The translations under genes and the position numbers were made by a program. Positions 1 to 8,776 of a stretch of DNA of 36,020 bases are shown one piece after another (within the stretch, counting starts at the first letter, position 1; each line of letters starts with the position of its first letter). The notes below the pieces were generated by a model. It ran no database searches and was not told where the DNA came from. It saw only the letters and a program-made list of their open reading frames with translations. The DNA is from CAYREV01 sp964423345. GTDB lineage: Bacteria > Bacteroidota > Rhodothermia > Balneolales > Balneolaceae. The DNA lies in the NCBI GenBank assembly GCA_964423345.1, contig CAYREV010000025.1, forward strand, positions 1-36,020. Reading direction: 5' to 3'.

Positions 1-415
1 CTTCATCCTCGGGCTCAGGCTTTTCAGCTTCAGCTTCATTCTCCTCAGGCAGGGCCGTATCGGAATGAGCTACAAATTCTTCAATATCCGAAACCGTCTC
101 TTCATCTTGGGCTTGTTCGTGATCGCCCTCCTCCATTTCAGGGGTCTCCTTGAAAGCCCCGATAAGCTCTATGGGTTTCATCCCTGCATAGCGATGATTG
201 ACCTCGGTTTCCAGCGTACTTGACGGGATGAACTGCAGCTGTCCCTCATCATCCGTCTCGAAGCTACCAAACCCTTCAATAACAAATGGCTCCCGGCTGT
301 CCACCGCCTGCTTAAGCTGTTGCAGAAGTTCGTTCAGCTGGCTTTCAACTTCCCCGGCTTCCAATCCGGTCCTATCGGATAAAAGCTCCACCAGTTTTTC
401 ATTGTTAACCGTCAT
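1..415 (-). CDS. HU-fold DNA-binding-like protein with acidic tail (3' end outside window)
   Basis: The reading frame starts at the ATG at 415-413 and stays open to the window edge, giving 138 codons with no stop. Residues 1 to about 65 read like the small HU/IHF-type domain of Bacteroidota: a helical start (VNNEKLVELLSDRTGL), then a strand with VIEGFGSFE, matching the conserved GFGSF/GLGTF turn of HU proteins. After about residue 90 the chain becomes very rich in Glu, Asp and Pro, a low-complexity acidic linker. In Bacteroidota, such HU-like heads with acidic linkers are often followed by a membrane segment and a SPOR domain; that part would lie outside the window, so this is inference. The start ATG overlaps the stop of the upstream HU-like gene (ATGA), which points to translational coupling. 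Confidence 0.75.
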   Translation of the reverse strand, partial: MTVNNEKLVELLSDRTGLEAGEVESQLNELLQQLKQAVDSREPFVIEGFGSFETDDEGQLQFIPSSTLETEVNHRYAGMKPIELIGAFKETPEMEEGDHEQAQDEETVSDIEEFVAHSDTALPEENEAEAEKPEPEDE

Positions 416-615
416 ATCCCCTCTTTTTTTTCGGGAACAAATTGTATCTGGTCCTTGGGCGGCATCATTACCACTCGGCCGTCTTCATATTGCTGCTGGC
501 ACTGATTACGGTGATTGAAGTTAAAGACCCCCAGCCCGTCAATTTTAACGGTGTTTCTTTTAAGAACCTCTTCCCGAATAATTTCCGAAAAAGCCTGTAA
601 TAACTTTTTATCCAT
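412..615 (-). CDS. Small HU/IHF-like DNA-binding protein (67 aa)
   Basis: A 67-residue protein with the layout of a short HU fold: two N-terminal helices (KKLLQAFSEIIREEVL), then VKIDGLGVFNF, which matches the conserved glycine turn of HU/IHF, and a C-terminal PPKDQIQFVP strand that resembles the R(N/P)P...I.F part of HU proteins. It is shorter than classical HU (about 90 residues) and seems to lack the long DNA-binding arm. It begins one base after the stop of the barrel gene upstream (617) and its stop overlaps the start of the next HU-like gene, so all three genes are probably co-transcribed. Classical HU bends DNA; whether this short form does so, or works in protein contacts, cannot be told from sequence. 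Confidence 0.75.
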   Translation of the reverse strand: MDKKLLQAFSEIIREEVLKRNTVKIDGLGVFNFNHRNQCQQQYEDGRVVMMPPKDQIQFVPEKKEGI

Positions 616-616
616 G

Positions 617-2335
617 TTAGTTTAGTTTTAAAGTAACCCCCCCGTAAAACTGTATGGGACGCTCTGTGTACCCTTTCCACATCTCATATTCCTGATCCAG
701 TAAATTAACTCCTTTTACGTATGCGCCCAAACGTTTTGTTATTTCAACATCCATCTGTGCACCTATCAACAGGAATCCGGGCAGATCCTCTCCCGCTGTC
801 CCCGTTTCCCGCGCCCCCACATAGTCGGCCCAGCCCTCCAGGGCAAACCGGTCAAGGAGTCGAACAGATACACTCCCGTTAACTCCCCAGGTTTCCCGAA
901 ACGGGATGCGTTCTGCCCCGTCGATTGTCGGATTTTGCACATATACCCTTCCACTCACCCAGAACTTCTCGGCTTTGAACTGGTGGGTGACGCCTCCATA
1001 AATCTTGAAATTTCTGGTGTTCGCATAATTCACCTGGTAGAACGTTTGAGCCTGCGGTAACGGCAAAACTCCCGCTTGCTGCGGCCGTGTATAAATGGGC
1101 GCATCGGTCGTACGGCTTATCCGGACCCCGCCCTGCAGGGTGCTTCCCTTGTAATATTCAAAACTTGCCTCACCGGAAACTTCAAACCGGTAGGAGTGGC
1201 GCAGCAAGGTGTTGCCTACCATGAACCGGTTATATTCATGATGGTTTTCCAGGGTCTTCAACACCGGGGCCCCCTTTGCTTTTCCTGTCACCTTCAACTC
1301 GTCATTGAAAGAGTGTTTCACCTCCAGGACCGGCCCCAAATAAAGGTTGGTTTCGACCTGGTTTGATGTGTAATAGACATGAGCCCCGGCATTAACCTGT
1401 GTCGTATAGTTGAACAGACGCTCATATCGTCCCCCGCCCTGTAGGGTGGTCCACCCCTCCTGGTTTCCGTCAGGGCCCGAAACCCCACTCCTGGCCCCCA
1501 GCTTAAACTTCATGATTTCATTGGTGCGGCTCCCGGCCCATTGCTTTGAAAAGGAGCCTTTATATACCGTTTCGTTGATATCACCCGGAAGGTTGGGGTC
1601 TTCCAGGTCTATTTCAAAATATCGTACCCCCGCTGTCGCACTCCATCCTTCGACGGCATTCTTATTGCGGCGTATGTCGCCGTCAAAACCCAGACCGAAA
1701 TAACTCTTCCCGAGCTCGGGGTTTACCGGTGCCAGCCCTTCCTGTTCATAAAGGTGGTGGAAGTCCGACTGCCCGTTCAGTTTAAAGTGCAGCGCGGTCT
1801 TGTCATCCGGATGGGTTGCATATTCGGCATTGGCGTCCAGGAAACGAAAACTGCTGGGCTGGCTCTCCAGGTGCCCGTTGGAGGATGAGAAGTCCAGGTC
1901 ACCTCCCGCATAACTGCCGGAATTCAACTTGTGGTATCCCCAAAGCTGAGCCTCCGGGCTGCTGAAGCTTCCGATACCTGCCCGGCTGAACAGGCGGATA
2001 TCCGGGGAGTAATGCAGGGGATGGTACTGCGGGGGGGTTGGACGCGAAAGCTGGCTGACCGGGACACTGGCCACCACCTGCTCGTCCGTTTCCATAAAGG
2101 GCTGGCGGTTGGGGTCCACCTGGTAGACCCTCGGCGTAGGTTCAAAGCCCAAAATAGGCTGCCGCCGTACTCCCGGGAAACGAGCCTTGAACTGGCTTCT
2201 GATTTCAATATCCTGCGGGTCAATTTCCGGCAGCAGGGTGTTTTCCCCGCCCTGCTGCTGGGCCTTTGCGGTAAGGGTAATACCGAGAAGTGAAATACCT
2301 AAAAAAGTCAAAGCAAAAAAACGCGCCATGGTCAT
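617..2335 (-). CDS. TonB-dependent-receptor-like outer-membrane beta-barrel protein
   Basis: About 572 residues from the ATG at 2335. A signal peptide (MARFFALTFLGISLLG...AKA, hydrophobic core then AKA-Q) is followed by long amphipathic, aromatic-rich strands typical of an outer-membrane barrel. The C-terminus (GVNLLDQEYEMWKGY...RPIQFYGGVTLKLN) is the classic end of TonB-dependent receptors, where a 'N-L-x-(N/D)-x-x-Y' turn is followed by the last strand. No plug domain or TonB box is visible: only about 100 residues of Pro/Gln-rich sequence precede the strands. A TTG start at 2362 is possible but would put nine residues before the signal peptide, so the ATG is preferred; the ATG at 2329 is an alternative. 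It heads a three-gene unit with the two HU-like genes. Confidence 0.8.
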   Translation of the reverse strand: MTMARFFALTFLGISLLGITLTAKAQQQGGENTLLPEIDPQDIEIRSQFKARFPGVRRQPILGFEPTPRVYQVDPNRQPFMETDEQVVASVPVSQLSRPTPPQYHPLHYSPDIRLFSRAGIGSFSSPEAQLWGYHKLNSGSYAGGDLDFSSSNGHLESQPSSFRFLDANAEYATHPDDKTALHFKLNGQSDFHHLYEQEGLAPVNPELGKSYFGLGFDGDIRRNKNAVEGWSATAGVRYFEIDLEDPNLPGDINETVYKGSFSKQWAGSRTNEIMKFKLGARSGVSGPDGNQEGWTTLQGGGRYERLFNYTTQVNAGAHVYYTSNQVETNLYLGPVLEVKHSFNDELKVTGKAKGAPVLKTLENHHEYNRFMVGNTLLRHSYRFEVSGEASFEYYKGSTLQGGVRISRTTDAPIYTRPQQAGVLPLPQAQTFYQVNYANTRNFKIYGGVTHQFKAEKFWVSGRVYVQNPTIDGAERIPFRETWGVNGSVSVRLLDRFALEGWADYVGARETGTAGEDLPGFLLIGAQMDVEITKRLGAYVKGVNLLDQEYEMWKGYTERPIQFYGGVTLKLN

Positions 2336-2508
2336 TGGTTTTGGTAGATTAAGTCCCTTCAAAACACTCTAAAGGTACTAAAAAATTAACAACGATTAAT
2401 GAGCTTATTCTACTGACTTTATACCTTCTTTTGTGAGAACTGTTTCTGTCTTTGCCTGCGACCACACATTGCCCGCACTCTTTGGGACCCTCCCATTAAG
2501 CACGGCCT

Positions 2509-3540
2509 TCAAATAATGGAATCGCCTCTTTTAGTGGCCCTCAGCTTGTCTGCCAGCAGGAATATGGGGGTGAAACAGCTGACAAAGACAATCATGGCTG
2601 CATGTGTTATCGTCGCATAGGCCAGGCCCGTAACAGCCGGGACTGCAAACAATACCAGCAGCGTCTGTTTAACAAAATAGTGGTAGGTCCCAATGCCCCC
2701 CGGCGAAGGTATGGCAATTCCCAGTGCTGAGATAACCGTGATGACCAGGGCCTCCAGAAAACCCAGCTGGTACACCTCCTGCATGTCAAACATCCAGAAG
2801 GGGATATAGGTCATCAGCGTATAGCCGACCCATATAAGCACCGTATAGGTCAGAAAAAGCCACCATCTTTTAACCTTTTTGGCTGACATTATGCCGTCTT
2901 TGAACATTTTCAAGGCGTTGCCCACCTTGTTTATCCAGTATTGGACCTGCTCAAAACGACGCCCGAGCGCTCGTATTATCTTCAGGCATACCCAGGCAAT
3001 GCCCGTCACACCCAGCAGCAATCCCACTATCCACAAAATGGTGGTTACGGTATATCCCTGGAACATAAAACGGATCGTCTCCTCCCCAAATATCTGTTCA
3101 AGCAGTGAGATATCCGCAATTACATAGACAGAGACCAATAGCATGAGTACTCCCATCGTCGCCAGGTCAATAATACGCTCCAGCACGATGGTACCCATCA
3201 GCTTCGTGGCACTTAACTCTTCCCGCTTGCCAACATATACGGGCCGGGTAACCTCGCCCAGGCGGGGACCCACTATATTGAGCAGGTAGCCGACCAGCAC
3301 ACCCGATACCAGCGTCACGCGGTCAAGGTTCTTCTTGTCATGTTCGATCAGAAGGCGCCACCGTTCAGCCCGCAGGAAATGACTCGCCAGGGAGGTGGCC
3401 GCAAGAGGGGCAATCCACCCGTAGCTGATATTCTGCATATACTCCCATAACTCGTCTATCCTGACATTCCGGAAAGCAAGCCACAGAAATACTCCGCCCA
3501 GGACGAGCGTGAGGATTATTTTGAGGACCCTTTTGCCCAT
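2509..3540 (-). CDS. YbhN/UPF0104-type lysylphosphatidylglycerol synthase transmembrane-domain protein
   Basis: A 343-residue polytopic membrane protein with about seven or eight hydrophobic helices. It matches the COG0392 family: RAERWRLL near residue 57, GPRLGEVTRPVYVGKR near residue 90 and PSPGGIGTYHYF in the last third are the conserved blocks. The family includes the membrane part of MprF, which makes and flips lysyl-phosphatidylglycerol, but stand-alone members such as this one lack the soluble aminoacyl-transferase domain. They are usually described as putative lipid flippases; the true substrate is unknown. The gene starts 4 bases after the stop of the LolA-like gene and is the last member of the gcvT-comB-ftsK-lolA string. 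Confidence 0.85.
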   Translation of the reverse strand: MGKRVLKIILTLVLGGVFLWLAFRNVRIDELWEYMQNISYGWIAPLAATSLASHFLRAERWRLLIEHDKKNLDRVTLVSGVLVGYLLNIVGPRLGEVTRPVYVGKREELSATKLMGTIVLERIIDLATMGVLMLLVSVYVIADISLLEQIFGEETIRFMFQGYTVTTILWIVGLLLGVTGIAWVCLKIIRALGRRFEQVQYWINKVGNALKMFKDGIMSAKKVKRWWLFLTYTVLIWVGYTLMTYIPFWMFDMQEVYQLGFLEALVITVISALGIAIPSPGGIGTYHYFVKQTLLVLFAVPAVTGLAYATITHAAMIVFVSCFTPIFLLADKLRATKRGDSII

Positions 3541-3544
3541 GAGA

Positions 3545-4180
3545 TCAGTTTCGCATGTCCACTATCTCGGCATTTGCCGGGTAGTCCAAGCTGAACATGT
3601 CTTGTTCTATTCGAATAAATTTCCCGTTCTCAAAAGTGGTGACAATAAGGTTATCGGCCGGATCAACCGCTTCAATCCTTTCAGGTATCAGGGCTGCGGC
3701 TGTCAAATAAATTTCCACTTTCTGGTAGATGGCAAATGGGTCGTCGGATACCAGCTTTATATAGACTTCATTCTTCTTCTGTTGCTGGGTTTCAACCGAG
3801 AAGGTCGAATCAATGCCGTTAAGTATGCGGGAAGGGGCAAAATCATCTTCCTCCGGTTCATATTTACTTATGATCACCCTGTTCCGCTGCTCGTCATATA
3901 CCATCGACGTTTTACCGTTTACAATTACCGTCTGTTTTTTCGACTGTACCTTATAGCGGTTCTCTCCCACCCAAATTTTACCTTCGCTCCTCAGGGTGTC
4001 GCCGGTATAGGAATCGATATAGACATGGCCGAAGCCGGCATTAAAGATCTTGCCTTGCTTAAATCGGTCGGTAAGCTTTTCGAAAGGGGTACGTTCCTGC
4101 CCGTAGGCGAATGGCATGCTGCCTAAAACCAGGACTGTGACTGCAAGGGTGCTGCAAAATAATTTTTTTCTATCCGTCAT
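3545..4180 (-). CDS. LolA-like outer-membrane lipoprotein carrier protein
   Basis: From the ATG at 4180, about 211 residues with a signal peptide (KKLFCSTLAVTVLVLGSMPFAYG-Q). The mature part starts with a helix (PFEKLTDRFKQGKIFNAGF), then repeated antiparallel strands (GKIWVGENRYKVQ, TSMVYDEQRNRVIISKYEP), the half-barrel pattern of LolA. LolA proteins carry lipoproteins across the periplasm to the outer membrane; members in this lineage are divergent, so the substrate is inferred. The start overlaps the 3' end of ftsK (stop at 4172-4170), and ATGs at 4186 and further upstream are possible, but only the last gives a clean signal peptide. An ftsK-lolA order is also common in Proteobacteria, which supports the call. 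Confidence 0.8.
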   Translation of the reverse strand: MTDRKKLFCSTLAVTVLVLGSMPFAYGQERTPFEKLTDRFKQGKIFNAGFGHVYIDSYTGDTLRSEGKIWVGENRYKVQSKKQTVIVNGKTSMVYDEQRNRVIISKYEPEEDDFAPSRILNGIDSTFSVETQQQKKNEVYIKLVSDDPFAIYQKVEIYLTAAALIPERIEAVDPADNLIVTTFENGKFIRIEQDMFSLDYPANAEIVDMRN

Positions 4181-6683
4181 ATTCATCAAGATCATCCAGT
4201 AGTTGTTCCAGCTCCTCTTCATCGTCCACGAGCACATCCCGTGCGGTACTTCCCTGATAGGGGCCTACGACACCGGCATTATAAAGCTGGTCGATTATGC
4301 GCCCGGCCCTGTTGTAGCCAATTTTAAGCTTTCGCTGCAACAGCGATACCGAACCCTGTTGATGCAGCACCACAATTTTTGCCGCCGCTTCGAAATATTC
4401 ATCGATATCCTCAAGCGGATCGGGTATGTCGGCACTGCCGTTTTCATCTTGTATAACGGGTAAATGGAACGGATGCTTATATCCCCGCTGATTTCCTATG
4501 TATGCGGTGATATTTTCAACCTCTTCGGTCGATACAAAGGCATTCTGGAGACGCGTCATGCCGCCCCCGTTGGTGAAAAGCATGTCTCCACGACCGATAA
4601 GCTGGTCGGCTCCGCCGGTATCCAGGATCGTACGAGAATCCACTTTCGAGGCCACCTGGTAGGCAATTCGTGCCGGAAAGTTTGCCTTAATGGTACCGGT
4701 AATGACATTAACTGACGGACGCTGCGTGGCCACGACCAGGTGTAACCCCACCGCACGTGCCAGCTGCGCCAGGCGTGCTATAGGTTCTTCAATCTGCTTG
4801 CCCGCGGTCATCATAAGGTCGGCCAATTCGTCGATAATTACGACTATATAAGGCAAGTGACGATGCCCCAGGTCCTCGTCCAGCTCCCCCGAATCAAACT
4901 TTTTGTTGTAATCCTTGATGTCCCGCACCATCGCCATCTTCATCAATTCGTATCGTTCGTCCATCTCCTTGGTCAGGCTTTCCAGGGTTTCCTGGGCTTT
5001 GGAAGTATCCGTGATGATGGGCTCCTCGGCATTCGGTAGCATAGCCAGGAAATGATTCTGGATATTTCGGTAGAGAGAAAGCTCAATTTTCTTGGGATCT
5101 ACCAAAACAAACTTAAGGTCGTCGGGATGACACTTGTACAGCAGGCAGGTAATAATGGTATTTATTCCCACAGATTTACCCGAACCTGTGGCCCCCGCAA
5201 TAAGCAGGTGGGGCATCTTGGTCAGGTCGACCATAAACACTTCATTCTCGATGGTTTTCCCAAAAGCCACCGGCAGCTCGTAACTGGTTTCCACAAACTT
5301 TTTCGTGTTGATAACCGATTTGATATAAACCGTCTCCCGGGCGCTGTTGGGAACTTCTATACCTACGGCCGAACGGCCGGGAATCGGTGCAATTATACGA
5401 AGGCCGTGGGCCGCCGTCGCCATTTTCAGGTCGTTCGCATAACTTTCAATCTTGCTTATTTTAACATCCGGAGCGGGTTCAAGCTCATAAAGGGTTACCG
5501 TGGGTCCGACAATGGCATTGATACTGAGTATCTCAATTTTATGCCGTTTCAGCTTGTCGAGGATAATTCGCTTGTTTTCCTTGATCTCCTCCAGATCCAC
5601 CTCGTTTCCTTCATCCGGGGGAGCATCGAGCAGATCAATGGTTGGAAACTTGTAGGTGATTTCGGGTACTTCCTTCGCGCGGTCCTTGTTCTGCCGCTCC
5701 AGCTCTTTGGCATCCGCTTGCTCTTCACCCTTCCCTACATATACGGCAATATCTACGTCATCATCCTCCTCTTCCACCACTTTCTCCGTCGAACTCTTGT
5801 CAATGGAAGCGCGGGGCCGCTGGTCCAGGCTTTTTATCTCCTCTTCCTGCTGCCGCCTCCGTTTACGGTCCTCTTCCTGCGACTGCTCCACAATGTCATC
5901 GATGGTGCGCTCCTGCTCTTCCTTCCCGGCCGTTTGGGTGGCCACTGGGGTCTCTTTCTTTCTTTTCATCTGTTTTTCGGCCTGGCGCTGTGCCTTGACT
6001 TCCTGCTGCTCTCTCTTCTTCTGCTCTTTTTCCTCTCTTTTTTTCTCCCGTTCCTGCTTGTGCTGCTCCCAGCGCTCCTTCCAGTCGGCGAGGGTTGCCT
6101 TTACAAAGTCCACCGTATGCTGCAGGTCCCGGTCAAGCAGTACCAGCATCGTCACCACAAACAACACCCCAAGGATCACGATGGAACCTATACCGGTTAT
6201 ATTTTGCAGTACCCTCGACATGGCGATGCCCGCCGAACCGTTCCAGACCGAGGAATACCATTCAAATTCGTTGTAGAACCACCCCAGCATGGTGGAAAAC
6301 AGCACCATGCTCCATATACCGTAGGCCGCGGGCCAAATCATCTCCCTGATGTCCCGTGCCCGAAAGACGAACCAGCCGCAGGCGAAGATAATAATAGGAA
6401 CGATTATACTTGTATAGCCAAACAATAGATAGACGAAGAAGTAGGAGAGATAGGCTCCAACGACGCCCAGTCCGTTTTGAATACGCAGGGCCGGCCCTTC
6501 ATCAACGGTAAAGATGCTGTCGGTAGACAGCGACTGTATCAGGGCATAGTCTGCACTGTGGTAGGTGAGGATACTCATCCCCAGCAGGGCTCCGATAGCC
6601 ATGATAAGGATTCCCAGAATTTCTAATTTCCGGGACTGTGATATTCCATTGCTCACTTTTCCCGAACTGCTTTTATTTGCCAT
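4170..6683 (-). CDS. ftsK: DNA translocase FtsK/SpoIIIE
   Basis: 837 residues. FtsK pumps DNA at the division septum and helps resolve chromosome dimers with XerCD. Layout: about five hydrophobic segments up to residue 185, a highly charged coiled linker rich in Lys, Arg, Glu and Gln (about 200-340), a RecA-like motor with Walker A GATGSGKS at about 497-504 and Walker B IVVIIDEL at about 613-620, and a C-terminal winged-helix gamma domain (LLQRKLKIGYNRAGRIIDQL, about 765-800) that would read the polar KOPS-like sequences. The stop of comB overlaps its start by 11 bases and its 3' end overlaps the LolA-like gene, so it is translated within a compact operon. Confidence 0.97.
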   Translation of the reverse strand: MANKSSSGKVSNGISQSRKLEILGILIMAIGALLGMSILTYHSADYALIQSLSTDSIFTVDEGPALRIQNGLGVVGAYLSYFFVYLLFGYTSIIVPIIIFACGWFVFRARDIREMIWPAAYGIWSMVLFSTMLGWFYNEFEWYSSVWNGSAGIAMSRVLQNITGIGSIVILGVLFVVTMLVLLDRDLQHTVDFVKATLADWKERWEQHKQEREKKREEKEQKKREQQEVKAQRQAEKQMKRKKETPVATQTAGKEEQERTIDDIVEQSQEEDRKRRRQQEEEIKSLDQRPRASIDKSSTEKVVEEEDDDVDIAVYVGKGEEQADAKELERQNKDRAKEVPEITYKFPTIDLLDAPPDEGNEVDLEEIKENKRIILDKLKRHKIEILSINAIVGPTVTLYELEPAPDVKISKIESYANDLKMATAAHGLRIIAPIPGRSAVGIEVPNSARETVYIKSVINTKKFVETSYELPVAFGKTIENEVFMVDLTKMPHLLIAGATGSGKSVGINTIITCLLYKCHPDDLKFVLVDPKKIELSLYRNIQNHFLAMLPNAEEPIITDTSKAQETLESLTKEMDERYELMKMAMVRDIKDYNKKFDSGELDEDLGHRHLPYIVVIIDELADLMMTAGKQIEEPIARLAQLARAVGLHLVVATQRPSVNVITGTIKANFPARIAYQVASKVDSRTILDTGGADQLIGRGDMLFTNGGGMTRLQNAFVSTEEVENITAYIGNQRGYKHPFHLPVIQDENGSADIPDPLEDIDEYFEAAAKIVVLHQQGSVSLLQRKLKIGYNRAGRIIDQLYNAGVVGPYQGSTARDVLVDDEEELEQLLDDLDEYDG

Positions 6684-7404
6684 TAAACCTTGTGATAATT
6701 CCTTCTCTCATTACCGGAAGTATACTGACTTCATTGACCTTGCAGCAATAGATGAAATCCTCCTCGCCGACAATGTTTTGAAGCCGCTTTGCGTGATTAG
6801 AGGCTTGTACGGTTCCCTCTATATCATCACCAAATTTTTTGTAAAGGCCAAAAGCCACTTTTGCACCGTCTAAAGCGTTTTCCGGCAGTTTATCGCCTGT
6901 AAGTTCGTAAATAATGTTACCAGCGCAAAGTAAATCTTCCAGCGACATACGCCCCCTCCAGCCCGCACAAACCAGTACGATATCCTCCTTGTCGGCCAGG
7001 TAGTCTGCCACCGAAGCCAGGTTCAGGAAACTCCCCACTACAATCTCCCGGGACAGGGAAGCCCTCATCAGGGCCTTGGTCCCATTGGTGGTATTCAGGA
7101 TAATAGTTTTATCCTTCACTTTATCGGGGGTGTATTCCAGGGGCGAATTACCCAGGTCATACCCCTCGATTTTTTCCCCTCCCTTCTCACCGCAAAGCAA
7201 CATGTTTTTCGTGTCCATGCTTTGTGATATCCTGCTTCCCGCCCCCATGTCGGCTACCGGGATAACGCCCTTGGCCCCGCTGGCCAGGGCATTCACAATC
7301 GTGGAGCTGGCACGCAGCACATCGATCATTACGGCTGTTTTATCTCTTAAATCCTCTTCCTGGAAAGAGGTTGCAGAGATAACCACTTCAAGACTTTTAA
7401 ACAT
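6673..7404 (-). CDS. comB: 2-phosphosulfolactate phosphatase family protein
   Basis: 243 residues, the usual length for the ComB family. Family blocks are all visible: DVLRASSTIVNAL near residue 28, CGEKGGEKIEGYDLGNSP near 70, LNTTNGTKAL near 104, and CAGWRGRMSLEDLLCAG near 147. In methanogens ComB is a Mg2+-dependent phosphatase that turns 2-phosphosulfolactate into sulfolactate on the way to coenzyme M. Homologues occur in many bacteria that make no coenzyme M, where the role is unsettled (sulfolactate production is one proposal). It sits 42 bases after gcvT and overlaps ftsK by 11 bases. No comA-like phosphosulfolactate synthase is in this window. Confidence 0.9.
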   Translation of the reverse strand: MFKSLEVVISATSFQEEDLRDKTAVMIDVLRASSTIVNALASGAKGVIPVADMGAGSRISQSMDTKNMLLCGEKGGEKIEGYDLGNSPLEYTPDKVKDKTIILNTTNGTKALMRASLSREIVVGSFLNLASVADYLADKEDIVLVCAGWRGRMSLEDLLCAGNIIYELTGDKLPENALDGAKVAFGLYKKFGDDIEGTVQASNHAKRLQNIVGEEDFIYCCKVNEVSILPVMREGIITRFNGK

Positions 7405-7446
7405 ATGTTTCCTGTCTTCCTTAAGTATTATCAGCTGTTTTTTGCC

Positions 7447-8544
7447 CTATCGCTCTACAAAGGGAGGATTTGTAACTACTGCTGCAGCCTTTCTGTTTCT
7501 AATGGATATGTACACCGTTGTTCCCTCCTCGGCAAAGGATTTTTCCACATACCCCATGCCGATATTTTTATCCAGGGTTATAGATCGGGTACCGCTGGTC
7601 ACCTCCCCTATCACCTTATCCTCTTCATCCAATATCGCATAGCCCGACCTGGGTATCGACCGGCGCTCTTCCAGGGTGAATCCCACCAATTTCCGTACAA
7701 GGCCCTCCTCTTTGGCCTTCTGTATCGCCTCCCGGCCGATAAACTCCCCCTTATCCAGCTTGGTAAGCCACCCGAGCCGTCCCTCCAGCGGGTTGGTCTC
7801 CTTGGTAATATCATTGCCGTATAGGGCATACCCCATCTCAAGCCGGAGGGTATCCCGGGCTCCCAGTCCGCAGGGCTCAATATCAAATTCCTCACCTGCC
7901 TCCATGACGGCATCCCAAATTTGGGCGGGGTCGGTATCTTCCCGGTCAAAATAAATCTCAAATCCCTTTTCACCGGTATAGCCGGTTTCCGACATGATCA
8001 CCCGCTCATAGCCGGCAAATTCGCCGATCTTAAAATGATAAAAACCAATCTTATGCAGCGGGACCTCGGTAAGTTTTTGCAATGTCTTCACTGAGTCGGG
8101 TCCCTGGACAGCAAGCAGGCACATGGCATCCGACCGGTTTTCAAGTTTTACATCATGATGCTTGTGATTGGACAGCCAGTCGAAATCCTTTTGGATGTTC
8201 GAGGCATTCACTACGAGCATATACCGGTTGTATTCAAGCATATAGACAATCAGGTCGTCAACGATTCCGCCATCCTTATAACACATTGCGGAATACTGGG
8301 CTTTGCCCGGCTCGAGCCTGGATACATCGTTGATGGTCACATACTGCAAAAAATCTTCCGCCTCAGGTCCGTATACAAAAAATTCTCCCATATGGGAAAC
8401 ATCGAACATCCCAACCCCGTTGCGGACGGCACCGTGTTCTTTCTTGATGCTGTCATACTGTACAGGCATCTCCCACCCGCCGAAGTCTATGATTTTTGCG
8501 CCCAGGTCCTTATGCTTTTCAAAAAAGGGTGTGCGTTGCAGCAT
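7447..8544 (-). CDS. gcvT: Aminomethyltransferase (glycine cleavage system T protein)
   Basis: 365 residues, normal for GcvT. It takes the aminomethyl group from lipoylated GcvH and transfers it to tetrahydrofolate, releasing ammonia and forming 5,10-methylene-THF. Diagnostic blocks: FGGWEMPVQY near residue 22, MFDVSHMGEF near 46, TINDVSRLEPGKAQYSAM (the Asp of the catalytic loop) near 89-107, TGYTGEKGFEIY near 195, and GARDTLRLEMGYALYGND near 232, followed by the C-terminal barrel domain. The other gcv genes are not in the window. It is the first gene of the gcvT-comB-ftsK-lolA-ybhN string; a TAACTTTG promoter-like box lies 35-42 bases upstream of its ATG. Confidence 0.96.
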   Translation of the reverse strand: MLQRTPFFEKHKDLGAKIIDFGGWEMPVQYDSIKKEHGAVRNGVGMFDVSHMGEFFVYGPEAEDFLQYVTINDVSRLEPGKAQYSAMCYKDGGIVDDLIVYMLEYNRYMLVVNASNIQKDFDWLSNHKHHDVKLENRSDAMCLLAVQGPDSVKTLQKLTEVPLHKIGFYHFKIGEFAGYERVIMSETGYTGEKGFEIYFDREDTDPAQIWDAVMEAGEEFDIEPCGLGARDTLRLEMGYALYGNDITKETNPLEGRLGWLTKLDKGEFIGREAIQKAKEEGLVRKLVGFTLEERRSIPRSGYAILDEEDKVIGEVTSGTRSITLDKNIGMGYVEKSFAEEGTTVYISIRNRKAAAVVTNPPFVER

Positions 8545-8578
8545 GGTCTCAAACTTTTAGGTTTAATTTTATAACTGC

Positions 8579-8586
8579 CAAAGTTA
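8579..8586 (-). promoter_or_regulatory. Candidate -7 promoter box of gcvT
   Basis: Read on the minus strand, these bases are TAACTTTG, an exact match to the TAnnTTTG -7 element known from Bacteroidota housekeeping promoters. It lies 35 bases ahead of the gcvT ATG. I do not see a well-spaced TTG -33 element, so the call is tentative. Confidence 0.4.
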
Positions 8587-8776
8587 ACTATTTCTTTCAA
8601 GAATGAAGAATCTATAACTGATATCAAATCAGACAAACGATTGGAGTCAAACCCCCTATTCCCCCGCCAACACCCTTTCTTCACTGACGTTTTTATGCTA
8701 CCAACCTATCATAGAATAAATACATGGAATAAATACTCTTCCGGGAAATAACGTTTAGCATCTCGAGGTAAATCCT

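Noticed and set aside
5052..6428. Long plus-strand reading frame of 458 codons
   Set aside because: It is fully antisense to ftsK, whose protein is clearly conserved, and its Leu/Phe-rich product reflects the complement of the charged FtsK linker.
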